64,000 bases of DNA, from positions 1 to 64,000 of the forward strand of contig NZ_JACYHE010000022.1 of NCBI RefSeq assembly GCF_021696945.1, in the 5' to 3' direction. Each line of letters begins with the position of its first letter. The stretch's first letter is position 1. The notes beneath the pieces are model-generated. The model saw nothing but the letters and a program-made list of their open reading frames with translations. It was not told the DNA's origin and made no database searches. Shown piece after piece: positions 44,514 through 53,470 of this stretch. The translations under genes and the position numbers were made by a program. Source of the stretch: Streptomyces sp. JJ36 (GTDB lineage: Bacteria; Actinomycetota; Actinomycetes; Streptomycetales; Streptomycetaceae).

Positions 44514-44590
44514 CACTTCATCTGGACGTAACGGCGCGATAACGCCGTGGCGAGCCGTGAGTCCGGACGTCCGTATGTAATGACAAACTA

Positions 44591-44619
44591 TTGACAGCGG
44601 TCGGGTCCGGGTCTACACC
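44591..44619 (+). promoter_or_regulatory. Promoter of the iolC operon
   Basis: A consensus -35 TTGACA at 44591-44596 is followed after exactly 17 bases by TACACC as -10. Transcription would start near 44626, leaving a leader of about 120 bases before the iolC ATG. Confidence 0.55.
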
Positions 44620-44744
44620 TGTGGGGGCGTAGTTCCTCACCGGGCCGTCCTCCAGCACCGTCGTTCCACCGCGGTCCCCTCCGCTCGTCTCGATCTTCCG
44701 ACGGTCCCAACCTTCGCGCCGTCCGTCCAGAAAGGGCACCCCCC

Positions 44745-45689
44745 ATGACCGAGTCGCTCGACGTCATCACGATGGGCCGCATCGGGGTGGACATCTATCC
44801 GCTGCAGACGGGCGTGCCCCTGCCCCAGGTGGAGACGTTCGGCAAGTTCCTCGGCGGCTCCCCGACCAATGTGGCCGTCGCCGCCGCCCGGCTGGGCCGC
44901 ACCAGCGCGGTGATCACGCGCACCGGGCGCGATCCCTTCGGCGACTACTGCCACCAGGCCCTCAAGGACTTCGGCGTCGACGACCGCTGGGTCACGCCGG
45001 TGGCCGCGTATCCCACACCGGTCACCTTCTGCGAGATCTTCCCGCCCGACGACTTCCCGCTCTACTTCTACCGGCAGCCCAAGGCACCCGACCTGGAGAT
45101 CCACCCGGGCGAGCTGGACCTGGACGCCGTCCGGGCGGCCCGTGTCTTCTGGATGACCGGCACCGGCCTCTGCGAGGAGCCCAGCCGCTCCGCCACCCTC
45201 GCCGCCCTGGAGGCCCGCGCCAAGGCCGGGACCACCGTCTTCGACCTGGACTGGCGGCCGATGTTCTGGCCCGACCCGGCCGCCGCCCGCACGGTCTACC
45301 GGCAGGCCCTCGCCCACGCGACGGTCGCCGTCGGCAACCTCGACGAGTGCGAGGTCGCCACCGGCGTCCGCGATCCCCGCGGCTGCGCCCGTGCGCTGCT
45401 GGACGCGGGCGTGGAACTCGCCGTCGTCAAGCAGGGGCCTGCCGGTGTCCTCGCGGTGCACCGGGACGGCACCACCGCCGAGGTGCCGCCGCACCCGGTC
45501 GACGTCGTCAACGGCCTCGGTGCCGGCGACGCCTTCGGCGGCGCCCTCTGCCACGGACTGCTCGCCGGCTGGGAGCTGACGCACCTGATGCGCTTCGCCA
45601 ACGCCGCCGGCGCGCTGGTCGCCTCCCGGCTCGCCTGCTCCTCCGCGATGCCCACCGAGTCCGAGGTCGCGGGCCTCCTCGGTGCCTGA
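44745..45689 (+). CDS. iolC: 5-dehydro-2-deoxygluconokinase
   Basis: 314 residues, PfkB-family kinase. Signatures: VITMGRIGVDIYP, FGKFLGGSPTNVAVAAARLG, TVFDLDWRPMFW and the catalytic loop NGLGAGDAFGGALCHGLL. The iol context and the DLDWRPMFW motif identify it as IolC, which phosphorylates the C6 product of IolB to the 6-phosphate. ATG at 44745. First gene of the five-gene plus-strand inositol operon. Confidence 0.92.
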   Translation: MTESLDVITMGRIGVDIYPLQTGVPLPQVETFGKFLGGSPTNVAVAAARLGRTSAVITRTGRDPFGDYCHQALKDFGVDDRWVTPVAAYPTPVTFCEIFPPDDFPLYFYRQPKAPDLEIHPGELDLDAVRAARVFWMTGTGLCEEPSRSATLAALEARAKAGTTVFDLDWRPMFWPDPAAARTVYRQALAHATVAVGNLDECEVATGVRDPRGCARALLDAGVELAVVKQGPAGVLAVHRDGTTAEVPPHPVDVVNGLGAGDAFGGALCHGLLAGWELTHLMRFANAAGALVASRLACSSAMPTESEVAGLLGA

Positions 45690-45735
45690 TCCCTCCTGTC
45701 CCCGCGCACACCGCGCCCACGAAAGAGAGCTCCCC

Positions 45736-46614
45736 TTGAGCGTCAGCATCTCCGACCTCGTCAGAGTGCGGGCCCGGCACCCCGAGGCGATCGCCGAGGC
45801 CGCGTCGCGGCGGGCCCGCCGCCCGCTCCTCGACGACCGGGGCCGGCTCATGATCATCGCCGCGGACCACCCCGCGCGGGGCGCACTCGCCGTCGGCGAC
45901 CAGAAGCTCGCCATGGCCAGCCGTGTCGACCTGCTGGAACGCCTGGTGCTCGCGCTCTCCCGGCCCGGCGTCGACGGGGTGCTGGCCACCGCCGACATCC
46001 TGGAGGACCTGCTGCTCCTCGGCGCCCTGGAGAACAAGGTCGTCATCGGCTCGATGAACCGCGGCGGACTCGCCGGCGCCGCCTTCGAGCTCGACGACCG
46101 CTTCACCGGGCACCGCGCCGAGGACATCGACCGGCTCCGCTTCGACGCCGGGAAGCTGCTGCTCCGGATCGACCACGACGACGAGGGCTCGCTGAGCACG
46201 CTCTTCTCCACCGCCCGCGCCATCGACGCGATGGCCGCCCGGCGGCTCCCCGTCTTCGTGGAGCCCTTCCTCTCCAGCCGGGTCGACGGCCGGGTGCGCA
46301 ACGACCTGAGCGCCGAGGCCGTCACCACCTCCATCGCCATCGCCTCCGGCCTGGCCGGCACCTCCGCGTACACCTGGCTCAAGGTGCCCGTCACCGCCGA
46401 CCCGGACGACATGGCCCAGGTCATGGAGACCTCCACGCTGCCCGCCGTACTGCTCGGCGGCGAGGTCAACGGCGACCAGGAGGGCGCCTACGAGCGCTGG
46501 CGCAAGGCGCTGCGTCTGCCCACCGTGCAGGGCCTGGTCGTCGGCCGCTCGCTGCTCTACCCGGCCGACGGCGACGTGGGGCAGGCCGTCGACACGGCCG
46601 TGGGACTGCTCTGA
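45736..46614 (+). CDS. Cgl0159-family (beta/alpha)8 protein, probable IolJ-role aldolase
   Basis: 292 residues. A DeoC/FbaB-like barrel: LMIIAADHPARGALAVGD at the start, then GVDGVLATADILEDLLLLG, VVIGSMNRGGLAGAAFELDD and WLKVPVTADPDDM, whose Lys could form a Schiff base. LGGEVNGDQ and VVGRSLLYPADGDV follow. The family is regularly encoded between iolC and iolB in actinobacteria. It likely cleaves 2-deoxy-5-keto-gluconate-6-phosphate to dihydroxyacetone phosphate and malonic semialdehyde. The start is TTG at 45736 with AAAGAGAG upstream. Confidence 0.82.
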   Translation: MSVSISDLVRVRARHPEAIAEAASRRARRPLLDDRGRLMIIAADHPARGALAVGDQKLAMASRVDLLERLVLALSRPGVDGVLATADILEDLLLLGALENKVVIGSMNRGGLAGAAFELDDRFTGHRAEDIDRLRFDAGKLLLRIDHDDEGSLSTLFSTARAIDAMAARRLPVFVEPFLSSRVDGRVRNDLSAEAVTTSIAIASGLAGTSAYTWLKVPVTADPDDMAQVMETSTLPAVLLGGEVNGDQEGAYERWRKALRLPTVQGLVVGRSLLYPADGDVGQAVDTAVGLL

Positions 46615-46628
46615 ACTCCGGAAACGCC

Positions 46629-46661
46629 GAGGGAACGCTGAGGGAAAGCTGAGGGAAAGCT
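46629..46661 (+). repeat. Triplicated 11-bp Shine-Dalgarno-like unit before iolB
   Basis: GAGGGAACGCT, GAGGGAAAGCT and GAGGGAAAGCT occur in tandem, ending 7 bases before the iolB ATG. Each carries a purine-rich GAGGGA core. Only the last is near usable distance; the others may act as standby ribosome sites or arose by slippage. Confidence 0.65.
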
Positions 46662-46668
46662 GACAGGT

Positions 46669-47628
46669 ATGAGTGACACCGACTTCCACCTCCCGGCCGG
46701 CACCGCGGCCGACGGCCCCTACGCCCTGCGCGTCGAACCCGAGACGGCCGGCTGGGGCTACTCCTCCCTGCGCGTCGTCGAGCTGGAGCCCGGCGGACGG
46801 CACACCTTCGCCACCGGCGAGAGCGAGTGGATCGTGCTCCCGCTCAGCGGCGGCTGCACGGTCGCCGCCGACGGGGAGACCTTCACGCTGCACGGCCGCA
46901 CCGGCGTCTTCGCCGGCCGGACCGACTTCGCCTACGTCCCGCGGGACGCCGAAACGACCCTGACCTCCGAGAGCGGCGGCCGCTTCGCCCTCACCGGCGC
47001 CCGCTGCACGCGCCGGCTCCCCGCCCGCTACGGGCCGGCCTCCGGGGTGCCGGTCGAGCTGCGCGGCGCCGGGAACTGCTCGCGCCAGGTCAACAACTTC
47101 GGTGCGGCCGGCGTCTTCGAGGCGGACAAGCTGATCGCCGTGGAGGTGCTCACCCCCGGCGGCAACTGGTCCTCCTACCCGCCGCACAAGCACGACGAGT
47201 GCCGCCCCGGCGAGGAGTCCGAGCTGGAGGAGATCTACTACTTCGAGATCGCCCCGCACGGCGCCACCCCCGGCCTGGGCTACCAGCGGGTCTCGCCCTC
47301 CGGCCGCGGGCGCGGCACCGACGTGCTCGCCGAGGTGCGCAGCGGTGACGCCGTGCTCATCCCGGACGGCTGGCACGGGCCGTCCATCGCGGCTCCCGGG
47401 CACCACATGTACTACCTGAACGTGATGGCCGGTCCGGAGCCCGAGCGCCGTTGGCTCATCTGCGATCACCCGGAACATGCCTGGATTCGAGGCTCCTGGC
47501 CTGATACACCCGTGGATCCCAGGCTTCCTCTGTACGAGACCGAGGAACCTGAAGGATCTGAGGGCGCTGAAGGACGTGTTCCGTCCACCGGAGCCGGCGG
47601 CACCGCCGCAGAGAGGGGCACCCCATGA
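46669..47628 (+). CDS. iolB: 5-deoxy-glucuronate isomerase
   Basis: 319 residues, double-cupin metalloenzyme converting 5-deoxyglucuronate to the keto acid used by IolC. Metal ligands lie in WSSYPPHKHDECRPGEES and the Glu of ELEEIYYFEIAP, with a distal His in IPDGWHGPSIAAPGHHMYYL. QVNNFGAAG and LIAVEVLTPGGN are typical. The last ~25 residues are a Gly/Glu-rich extension. ATG at 46669; the stop overlaps the iolD start (ATGA). Confidence 0.92.
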   Translation: MSDTDFHLPAGTAADGPYALRVEPETAGWGYSSLRVVELEPGGRHTFATGESEWIVLPLSGGCTVAADGETFTLHGRTGVFAGRTDFAYVPRDAETTLTSESGGRFALTGARCTRRLPARYGPASGVPVELRGAGNCSRQVNNFGAAGVFEADKLIAVEVLTPGGNWSSYPPHKHDECRPGEESELEEIYYFEIAPHGATPGLGYQRVSPSGRGRGTDVLAEVRSGDAVLIPDGWHGPSIAAPGHHMYYLNVMAGPEPERRWLICDHPEHAWIRGSWPDTPVDPRLPLYETEEPEGSEGAEGRVPSTGAGGTAAERGTP

Positions 47629-49493
47629 CATCCGGACCACGGCTCACCGTCGCCCAGGCGCTGGTGCGCTTCCTCGCCGCCCAGTACACCGAGCGGGACG
47701 GCCGCCGGCAGCGGCTGATCAACGCCACCTGGGGCATCTTCGGCCACGGCAACGTCGCCGGGCTCGGCCAGGCACTGCTGGAGAACCAGAGCGCCATGCC
47801 CTACCTCCAGGGACGCAACGAGCAGGCCATGGTGCACGCCGCCACCGGCTACGCCCGGCAGTCCAACCGGCTGCGCGCCCAGGCCGTCACCGCCTCCATC
47901 GGCCCCGGCGCCACCAACCTGGTCACCGGCGCCGCCCTGGCGACCGTCAACCGGCTGCCGGTGCTGCTGCTCCCCGGCGACGTCTTCGCCGGCCGGCTGC
48001 CCGACCCGGTGCTCCAGCAGCTCGAGACCCCGCACGCCGGCGACCTCTCGGTCAACGACACGCTGCGGCCCGTCTCCCGCTACTTCGACCGGATCACCCG
48101 CCCCGAGGCGCTGGTCCCGGCGGCGTTGCAGGCGATGCGGGTGCTCACCGACCCGGTGGAGACCGGCGCCGTCACCCTCGCCCTGCCGCAGGACGTCCAG
48201 GCGGAGGCGTACGACTGGCCCGCCGCGTTCTTCGCCGAGCGCACCTGGCACGTACGCCGCCCGCTGCCCGAACCCGCCGAACTGGCCGAGGCCGTCACCG
48301 CGATCCGTGCCGCGGAACGCCCGCTCCTGATTGCGGGCGGCGGTGTGCACCACAGCGAGGCGGAGGAGGCCCTGCGGGCGCTGGCCGACGCCACCGGCAT
48401 CCCGGTCGCCTCCACCCAGGCGGGCAAGGGCTCGCTCCGCTGGGACCACCCCGCGGACGTGGGCGGCATCGGCCACACCGGCACCGCGACCGCCGACGAC
48501 CTCGCCCGGACCGCGGACCTGGTGATCGGCGTCGGCACCCGCTACACCGACTTCACCACCGCCTCCCACACCCTCTTCGCCCGCGACGGCGTCCGCTTCG
48601 TCAACCTCAACGTGGCCGCCTTCGACTCCCACAAGATGGCCGCCCAGCCGCTCGTCGCCGACGCCCGCAGCGGGCTGGAGGCGCTGACCGAGGCCCTGGC
48701 CGGGCACCGGGTCGGCGAGGCGTACGAGGCCGGGTACCGCGCCGGCAAGGAGCGCTGGGAACGCATCGTGGACGCCGCCTACGCGGCCGAGGACGACAGC
48801 GCCCGCCCCACCCAGACCCAGGTGCTCGGGGTGCTGGACCAGGTGGCCGGGGACGAGGACGTCGTCATCAACGCCGCCGGCTCCCTCCCCGGCGACCTGC
48901 ACAAGCTGTGGCGGGCCCGCTCGCCGCGCCAGTACCACCTGGAGTACGGCTACTCCTGCATGGGCTACGAGATCCCCGGCGGCATCGGCGTGCGGATGGC
49001 CGCGCCCGACACCCCGGTGTGGTCGCTGGTCGGCGACGGCACCTATCTGATGATGCCGACCGAGCTGGTCTCCGCCGTCCAGGAGGGCGTCAACCTCAAC
49101 GTGGTGCTGCTGCAGAGCCACGGCTACCAGTCCATCGGCGGCCTCGCCGAGGAGACCGGCGCCGAGCGCTTCGGCACCCAGTACCGCTACCGCGCCCCCG
49201 ACGGCACCTACACCGGCGACCCGCTCCCGGTGGACCTCGCCGCCAACGCCGCCAGCCTGGGCATGGACGTGCACCGCGTCGACACGGTCGCCGAGCTGCG
49301 CACCGCGCTGCGCGCCGCCCGCGCCTCCGCCCGGCCCACCTGCGTGCACGTCGAGATCGACACCGCGCCCACCGCGCCCGCGGCCCAGGCGTGGTGGGAC
49401 GTGCCGGTCGCCGAGACCGCCGCCCGCCCCGCCGCACGCAAGGCCCGGGAGGAGTACGAGCGGCACGCCGCCACCCGCCGCCGGCACCTCTAG
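47625..49493 (+). CDS. iolD: 3D-trihydroxycyclohexane-dione hydrolase
   Basis: 622 residues, thiamine-diphosphate enzyme that opens the inositol-derived ring. The ThDP Glu is in LQGRNEQAMVHAATGYARQS, followed by SIGPGATNLVTGAAL and VLLLPGDVFAGRLPDPVLQQ. The pyrophosphate/metal motif is VGDGTYLMMPTELVSAVQEG. EYGYSCMGYEIPGGIGVRMA and LQSHGYQSIGGL are IolD-typical. ATG overlaps the iolB stop, so translation is coupled. Confidence 0.93.
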   Translation: MTSGPRLTVAQALVRFLAAQYTERDGRRQRLINATWGIFGHGNVAGLGQALLENQSAMPYLQGRNEQAMVHAATGYARQSNRLRAQAVTASIGPGATNLVTGAALATVNRLPVLLLPGDVFAGRLPDPVLQQLETPHAGDLSVNDTLRPVSRYFDRITRPEALVPAALQAMRVLTDPVETGAVTLALPQDVQAEAYDWPAAFFAERTWHVRRPLPEPAELAEAVTAIRAAERPLLIAGGGVHHSEAEEALRALADATGIPVASTQAGKGSLRWDHPADVGGIGHTGTATADDLARTADLVIGVGTRYTDFTTASHTLFARDGVRFVNLNVAAFDSHKMAAQPLVADARSGLEALTEALAGHRVGEAYEAGYRAGKERWERIVDAAYAAEDDSARPTQTQVLGVLDQVAGDEDVVINAAGSLPGDLHKLWRARSPRQYHLEYGYSCMGYEIPGGIGVRMAAPDTPVWSLVGDGTYLMMPTELVSAVQEGVNLNVVLLQSHGYQSIGGLAEETGAERFGTQYRYRAPDGTYTGDPLPVDLAANAASLGMDVHRVDTVAELRTALRAARASARPTCVHVEIDTAPTAPAAQAWWDVPVAETAARPAARKAREEYERHAATRRRHL

Positions 49494-49591
49494 CCCCCGC
49501 GGGGCCCGCCACCGGGCCCCCCGCTCCCGGCCCGTCCGCCCGTCCGCCCGTCCGCACCCTCCGCCCCGCCCGAAGAAAGGCCCCGCACCCC

Positions 49592-51091
49592 ATGAAGACC
49601 ATCGGTCACTGGATCAACAACAAGCCGGCCGACGGCGCCTCCGGCGCCTACGGCCCGGTCTGGAACCCGGCCACCGGTGTCCAGGCCGCGCAGGTCGCCC
49701 TGGCCGGCGTCGCCGAGGTGGACGCGGCGGTCGCCGCCGCCAAGGAGGCGTACCGCACCTGGCGGGACGTCTCGCTGGCCCGGCGCACCGCGATCCTCTT
49801 CCGGTACCGCGCGCTGCTCGACGCGCACCGGGACGAGATCGCCGCGCTCATCACCGCCGAGCACGGCAAGGTGCACTCGGACGCCCTGGGCGAGGTCGCC
49901 CGCGGCCTGGAGATCGTCGAACTCGCCTGCGGCATCTCCGAGAAGCTCAAGGGCGAGCTCTCCACCCAGGTCTCCACCCGGGTCGACGTCGCCTCCATCC
50001 GTCAGCCGCTGGGCGTGGTCGCCGGCATCACCCCGTTCAACTTCCCCGCCATGGTGCCGATGTGGATGTTCCCGCTGGCGCTGGCCTGCGGCAACACCTT
50101 CGTGCTGAAGCCCAGCGAGAAGGACCCCTCGGCCTCGCTGCGGCTCGCCGAGCTGGCCGCCGAGGCGGGGGTGCCGGAGGGCGTGCTGAACGTCGTCCAC
50201 GGCGACAAGACCGCCGTCGACCGGCTCCTCGAACACCCGGACGTCGCCGCCGTCTCCTTCGTCGGCTCCACCCCGATCGCCCGCTACATCCAGCAGCACG
50301 CCGTGGCGCACGGCAAGCGGGTGCAGGCGCTGGGCGGCGCCAAGAACCACATGCTGGTGCTGCCGGACGCCGACCTCGACCACGCAGCCGACCAGGCGAT
50401 CAGCGCCGCCTACGGTTCCGCCGGGGAGCGCTGCATGGCCGTCTCCGTGGTCGTCGCCGTCGGCCGGGAGAGCGGCGACGCGCTGGTCGGCAAGATCGCC
50501 GAGCGGGCGAAGAACCTGCGCATCGGGCCCGGCGACGACCCGGCCTCCGAGATGGGCCCGCTGATCACCCGGGAGCACCGGGACACGGTGGCCTCCTATG
50601 TGCGCGGCGCCGCCGAGCAGGGGGCCGAGGTGGTCGTCGACGGCACCGGGCTCACCGTGCCCGGCCACGAGGACGGCTTCTTCCTCGGCGTCTCGCTGCT
50701 GGACCGGGTCCCCACGGACGCCGACGCCTACCGGGACGAGATCTTCGGGCCGGTGCTCTGCGTGGTGCGCGCCGAGACGTACGACGAGGCGATCGAGCTG
50801 ATCAACAGTTCCCGTTGGGGCAACGGCACCGCCGTCTTCACCCGGGACGGCGGCGCGGCCCGCCGCTTCCAGCTCGAGGTGGAGGCCGGCATGGTCGGCG
50901 TCAACGTGCCGATCCCGGTACCGGTCGGCTACCACTCCTTCGGCGGCTGGAAGGACTCGCTCTTCGGCGACCTGCACGTCTACGGGAACGACGGAATCGC
51001 CTTCTACACCCGCGGCAAGGTGATCACCACCCGCTGGCCCGACCCGGCCGACAGCCTCGGCATCGACCTGGGCTTCCCGAACCACGACTGA
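49592..51091 (+). CDS. mmsA: CoA-acylating methylmalonate-semialdehyde dehydrogenase
   Basis: 499 residues, usual length. It oxidises malonic or methylmalonic semialdehyde with CoA, ending the inositol route at acetyl-CoA (also used for valine). GVVAGITPFNFPAMVPMWM, FVLKPSEKDPS and VGSTPIARYIQ bind the substrate and cofactor. The catalytic Cys is in AYGSAGERCMAVSVVV. The end PVGYHSFGGWKDSLFGDLH is family-specific. Also called IolA. Last gene of the operon, followed by a hairpin. Confidence 0.93.
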   Translation: MKTIGHWINNKPADGASGAYGPVWNPATGVQAAQVALAGVAEVDAAVAAAKEAYRTWRDVSLARRTAILFRYRALLDAHRDEIAALITAEHGKVHSDALGEVARGLEIVELACGISEKLKGELSTQVSTRVDVASIRQPLGVVAGITPFNFPAMVPMWMFPLALACGNTFVLKPSEKDPSASLRLAELAAEAGVPEGVLNVVHGDKTAVDRLLEHPDVAAVSFVGSTPIARYIQQHAVAHGKRVQALGGAKNHMLVLPDADLDHAADQAISAAYGSAGERCMAVSVVVAVGRESGDALVGKIAERAKNLRIGPGDDPASEMGPLITREHRDTVASYVRGAAEQGAEVVVDGTGLTVPGHEDGFFLGVSLLDRVPTDADAYRDEIFGPVLCVVRAETYDEAIELINSSRWGNGTAVFTRDGGAARRFQLEVEAGMVGVNVPIPVPVGYHSFGGWKDSLFGDLHVYGNDGIAFYTRGKVITTRWPDPADSLGIDLGFPNHD

Positions 51092-51103
51092 CGCGCCCGG
51101 CGC

Positions 51104-51129
51104 GCCGTGGCGGCACCCGCCGCCACGGC
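51104..51129 (+). terminator. Terminator of the iolC-mmsA operon
   Basis: GCCGTGGCGG pairs perfectly (10 bp) with CCGCCACGGC around the 6-base loop CACCCG, 12 bases after the mmsA stop. Confidence 0.65.
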
Positions 51130-51197
51130 ACCCGGCCGCCGCCCCTCCGGCTCCGGGCGTTCCGCCCCGCGGCCCCGGACCCGTACCCTCGGTGATC

Positions 51198-53315
51198 ATG
51201 AGCTGGACGCGCGCGCTGCGGGACACCGCCCGCTCGGGGCTGCGGATCGAGCGCACCGCGCACCCCCCGCTGATGGCGGTCCGCGGCGCGGGCGGCGTCG
51301 CGCTCATCATCGGGCTCACCCTGTGGCTCGGCTCGCCCGCGCTCGCCGTCTCCTCGGCCTTCGGCGCCTTCGCCTCCGGGGTGGCCACCTTCCAGCGGAG
51401 CTGGCGGCCGCGCCCGGTGCTCGCCCTCGGCGCGGCGGGCGGGCTCGCCGTCTCCACCTTCCTCGGCTACCTCTGCGTCCCCTGGCCCGCCGCCTTCCTG
51501 GGCCTTCTCGCGCTCTGGTCCTTCGGCGCCGGCCTGGCCTGGGCGGTCGGCCCGACGGCCGGGGTGGTCGCCGGGCTCACCGTCGCCGTCATGCTGGTCG
51601 TGGTCACCCTGCCCACCACCGTCGCGGGTGCCCTGGTCCACGCCGGGCTGATCGCCGCGGGCGGCCTCGCCCAGGCCGCGCTGATCGTGCTGCTCCCCGT
51701 ACGCCCCTGGGGCGAACGGCGGGACGCGCTCGCGGACGCGCTCGCCGGGGTCGCCGACTACGCCCGCCGCCTCCGCCACGACCCCACCGCGCCGTTCGAC
51801 CCCGTGCCGCTGATGGAGGCGCGCAGCGCGGCGGCCGTGACCCCGCGCCAGGCCCGGCGCCGCCCCAGGCAACTCGCCGGCCACCGCACGCGCGCGGAGC
51901 GCTTCCGGTCCGTGCTGGCCTCCCTCGCCGACCCGGTGGTGGGCGGCGCCCCGGAGGAGGGCCCCGAACGCGAACGGGTGCGCGAGCTGCTGGGCGCCGC
52001 CGCCACCGTGCTGGACGCCACCGCGCGGGCCGTACGCCGCGGCGAGCGGGTGCGCATCCCCGCGGCCGCGCTGGCGGTGCTCCAGGTGCCGGAGTCCGGG
52101 CCGGTGCTGGAAGGACCCGCCCAGAAGACCGCGTTCCGGCTGATCGCCCTGGTCGAGGACACCGTCGAGGCGGCGCAGGAGCCCGTGGAGGTCACCCGGC
52201 CCCGCCCGGCGCTGCTGCCGCTGCCCGCCTCGGTGCGGCGGCCCGCCCGGACGGAGGAGCCGCCGGAACACCTCCACCGGCCGACCGTGCCCCGGGCGCT
52301 GCCCGTCGCCCTGCACTCCGTGCGCGGCGCGCTGCACCGGGACTCGCCGGTCCTGCGGCACGCGGTACGGCTGGCCCTGCTGGTGCCGCTCGCCCAGCTC
52401 CTCGCCTGGGCGCTGCCGCCCGAGCACGGCTACTGGCTGCCGCTCTCCGTCGTCATGGTGCTGCGCCCGGACTTCTCGCAGACCTACGCGCGCGGCGTGG
52501 CGCGGGCCGTCGGCACCCTCGCCGGGGTGGTGGTCGCCGGAGGGGTCCTCGCGCTGACCGACCCGGGCCCGTACGCCGCCGCGGCGCTGGCAGTGGTCGC
52601 GGTCGGGCTGCTCTATCTGCTGATGAGCACCGGCTATCTGCTGATGTCGGCGTGCATCAGCGCCTATGTGGTCTTCCTGCTCGGCATCGCCGGCTCCCCG
52701 GCGGGGCACACCGTCCCGGACCGCCTGCTGCTCACCGCGTTCGGCGCGGCGCTGGCCATGCTGAGCCATCCGCTCCTCCCGGCGTGGGAGACGCCGCGGC
52801 TGCGCGACCGGCTCGCGGACTGGCTGGAGGCGACCGGCCGGTACGCCGTCGCCGTGCTGGACGGCTTCGCCCGCCCCGCGCAGCGGCACCCGCGCCAGGT
52901 CCGGGACGCCCTGCTCGACCTGCGGTCCGCCCGGTCGGCCTGGGAGACCGCGGCGAGCCGCGCGGGCGCGGAGCCCGTACGCCACCGCGGCCTGCCCCGC
53001 CGCGCCGCCCGCGACGCCGAGTCGGCGCTGGTCACCCTGGGCCGGGCGACGATGCTGCTGGAGCCGCACCTGCCGGACCGTCAGGCGCGGCCGTCACCGG
53101 GCGCCGCGGCCTTCGCGGGGGCGCTGCGGGGCGTCCTGCCGGGCGCGGTGCGGGCCGTGCGCGAGGGCGAGCGGCCGGACACCGGCCCGGTGCACCACGC
53201 GCTGGAGGCCTGGCGGGCCCAGGAGGCCGCGTGGTCGCCGGTCGCGCTGCGCGCCGCCGACCTGCTCACCGACGCCCTGGAGGAGCTGGCCGCCGCGGTG
53301 GCGCCCCGGCGCTGA
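51198..53315 (+). CDS. FUSC-family aromatic/efflux-like membrane protein
   Basis: 705 residues. Two blocks of about 6 hydrophobic helices each (roughly residues 30-170 and 395-510) flank a soluble central domain, with a helical C-terminal domain. The second block has GYWLPLSVVMVLRPDFSQTYARG and VGTLAGVVVAG, the signature of FUSC/YccS/AaeB proteins. LSHPLLPAWETPRLRDRLADWL follows. It may export aromatic or other organic acids or act in envelope maintenance. ATG at 51198; a GTG two codons earlier is possible. A strong hairpin follows the gene. Confidence 0.8.
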   Translation: MSWTRALRDTARSGLRIERTAHPPLMAVRGAGGVALIIGLTLWLGSPALAVSSAFGAFASGVATFQRSWRPRPVLALGAAGGLAVSTFLGYLCVPWPAAFLGLLALWSFGAGLAWAVGPTAGVVAGLTVAVMLVVVTLPTTVAGALVHAGLIAAGGLAQAALIVLLPVRPWGERRDALADALAGVADYARRLRHDPTAPFDPVPLMEARSAAAVTPRQARRRPRQLAGHRTRAERFRSVLASLADPVVGGAPEEGPERERVRELLGAAATVLDATARAVRRGERVRIPAAALAVLQVPESGPVLEGPAQKTAFRLIALVEDTVEAAQEPVEVTRPRPALLPLPASVRRPARTEEPPEHLHRPTVPRALPVALHSVRGALHRDSPVLRHAVRLALLVPLAQLLAWALPPEHGYWLPLSVVMVLRPDFSQTYARGVARAVGTLAGVVVAGGVLALTDPGPYAAAALAVVAVGLLYLLMSTGYLLMSACISAYVVFLLGIAGSPAGHTVPDRLLLTAFGAALAMLSHPLLPAWETPRLRDRLADWLEATGRYAVAVLDGFARPAQRHPRQVRDALLDLRSARSAWETAASRAGAEPVRHRGLPRRAARDAESALVTLGRATMLLEPHLPDRQARPSPGAAAFAGALRGVLPGAVRAVREGERPDTGPVHHALEAWRAQEAAWSPVALRAADLLTDALEELAAAVAPRR

Positions 53316-53337
53316 GGCCGGCCCCGGGACCCCGCGG

Positions 53338-53369
53338 GCGGGGCGCCCGGCGCCGACCGGGCGCCCCGC
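53338..53369. terminator. Strong bidirectional hairpin
   Basis: A perfect 13-bp stem GCGGGGCGCCCGG with its complement around CGCCGA, between the convergent FUSC and DUF4142 genes. Confidence 0.75.
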
Positions 53370-53470
53370 CGCCTCCCGGGCACCTCACGGGTCCTGCCCC
53401 TGTCCCGCCGGGGGAGCCCGGGGCCAGGTGCAGTCCGGGGCCGCCCGGACGGCGAGGCCACGGTCCTCCG

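Larger units (their letters stand above)
44334..44744. promoter_or_regulatory. Divergent control region of the two inositol operons
   Basis: A 411-bp gene-free interval between the import operon (-) and the iolC operon (+). It is much richer in A/T near its centre (44490-44600). It contains an operator-like palindrome at 44502-44513, TTGACA on the minus strand at 44490-44495 and a plus-strand promoter at 44591-44619. Repeated TGTCA/TGACA words on both sides suggest one regulator controls both directions. Confidence 0.6.
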
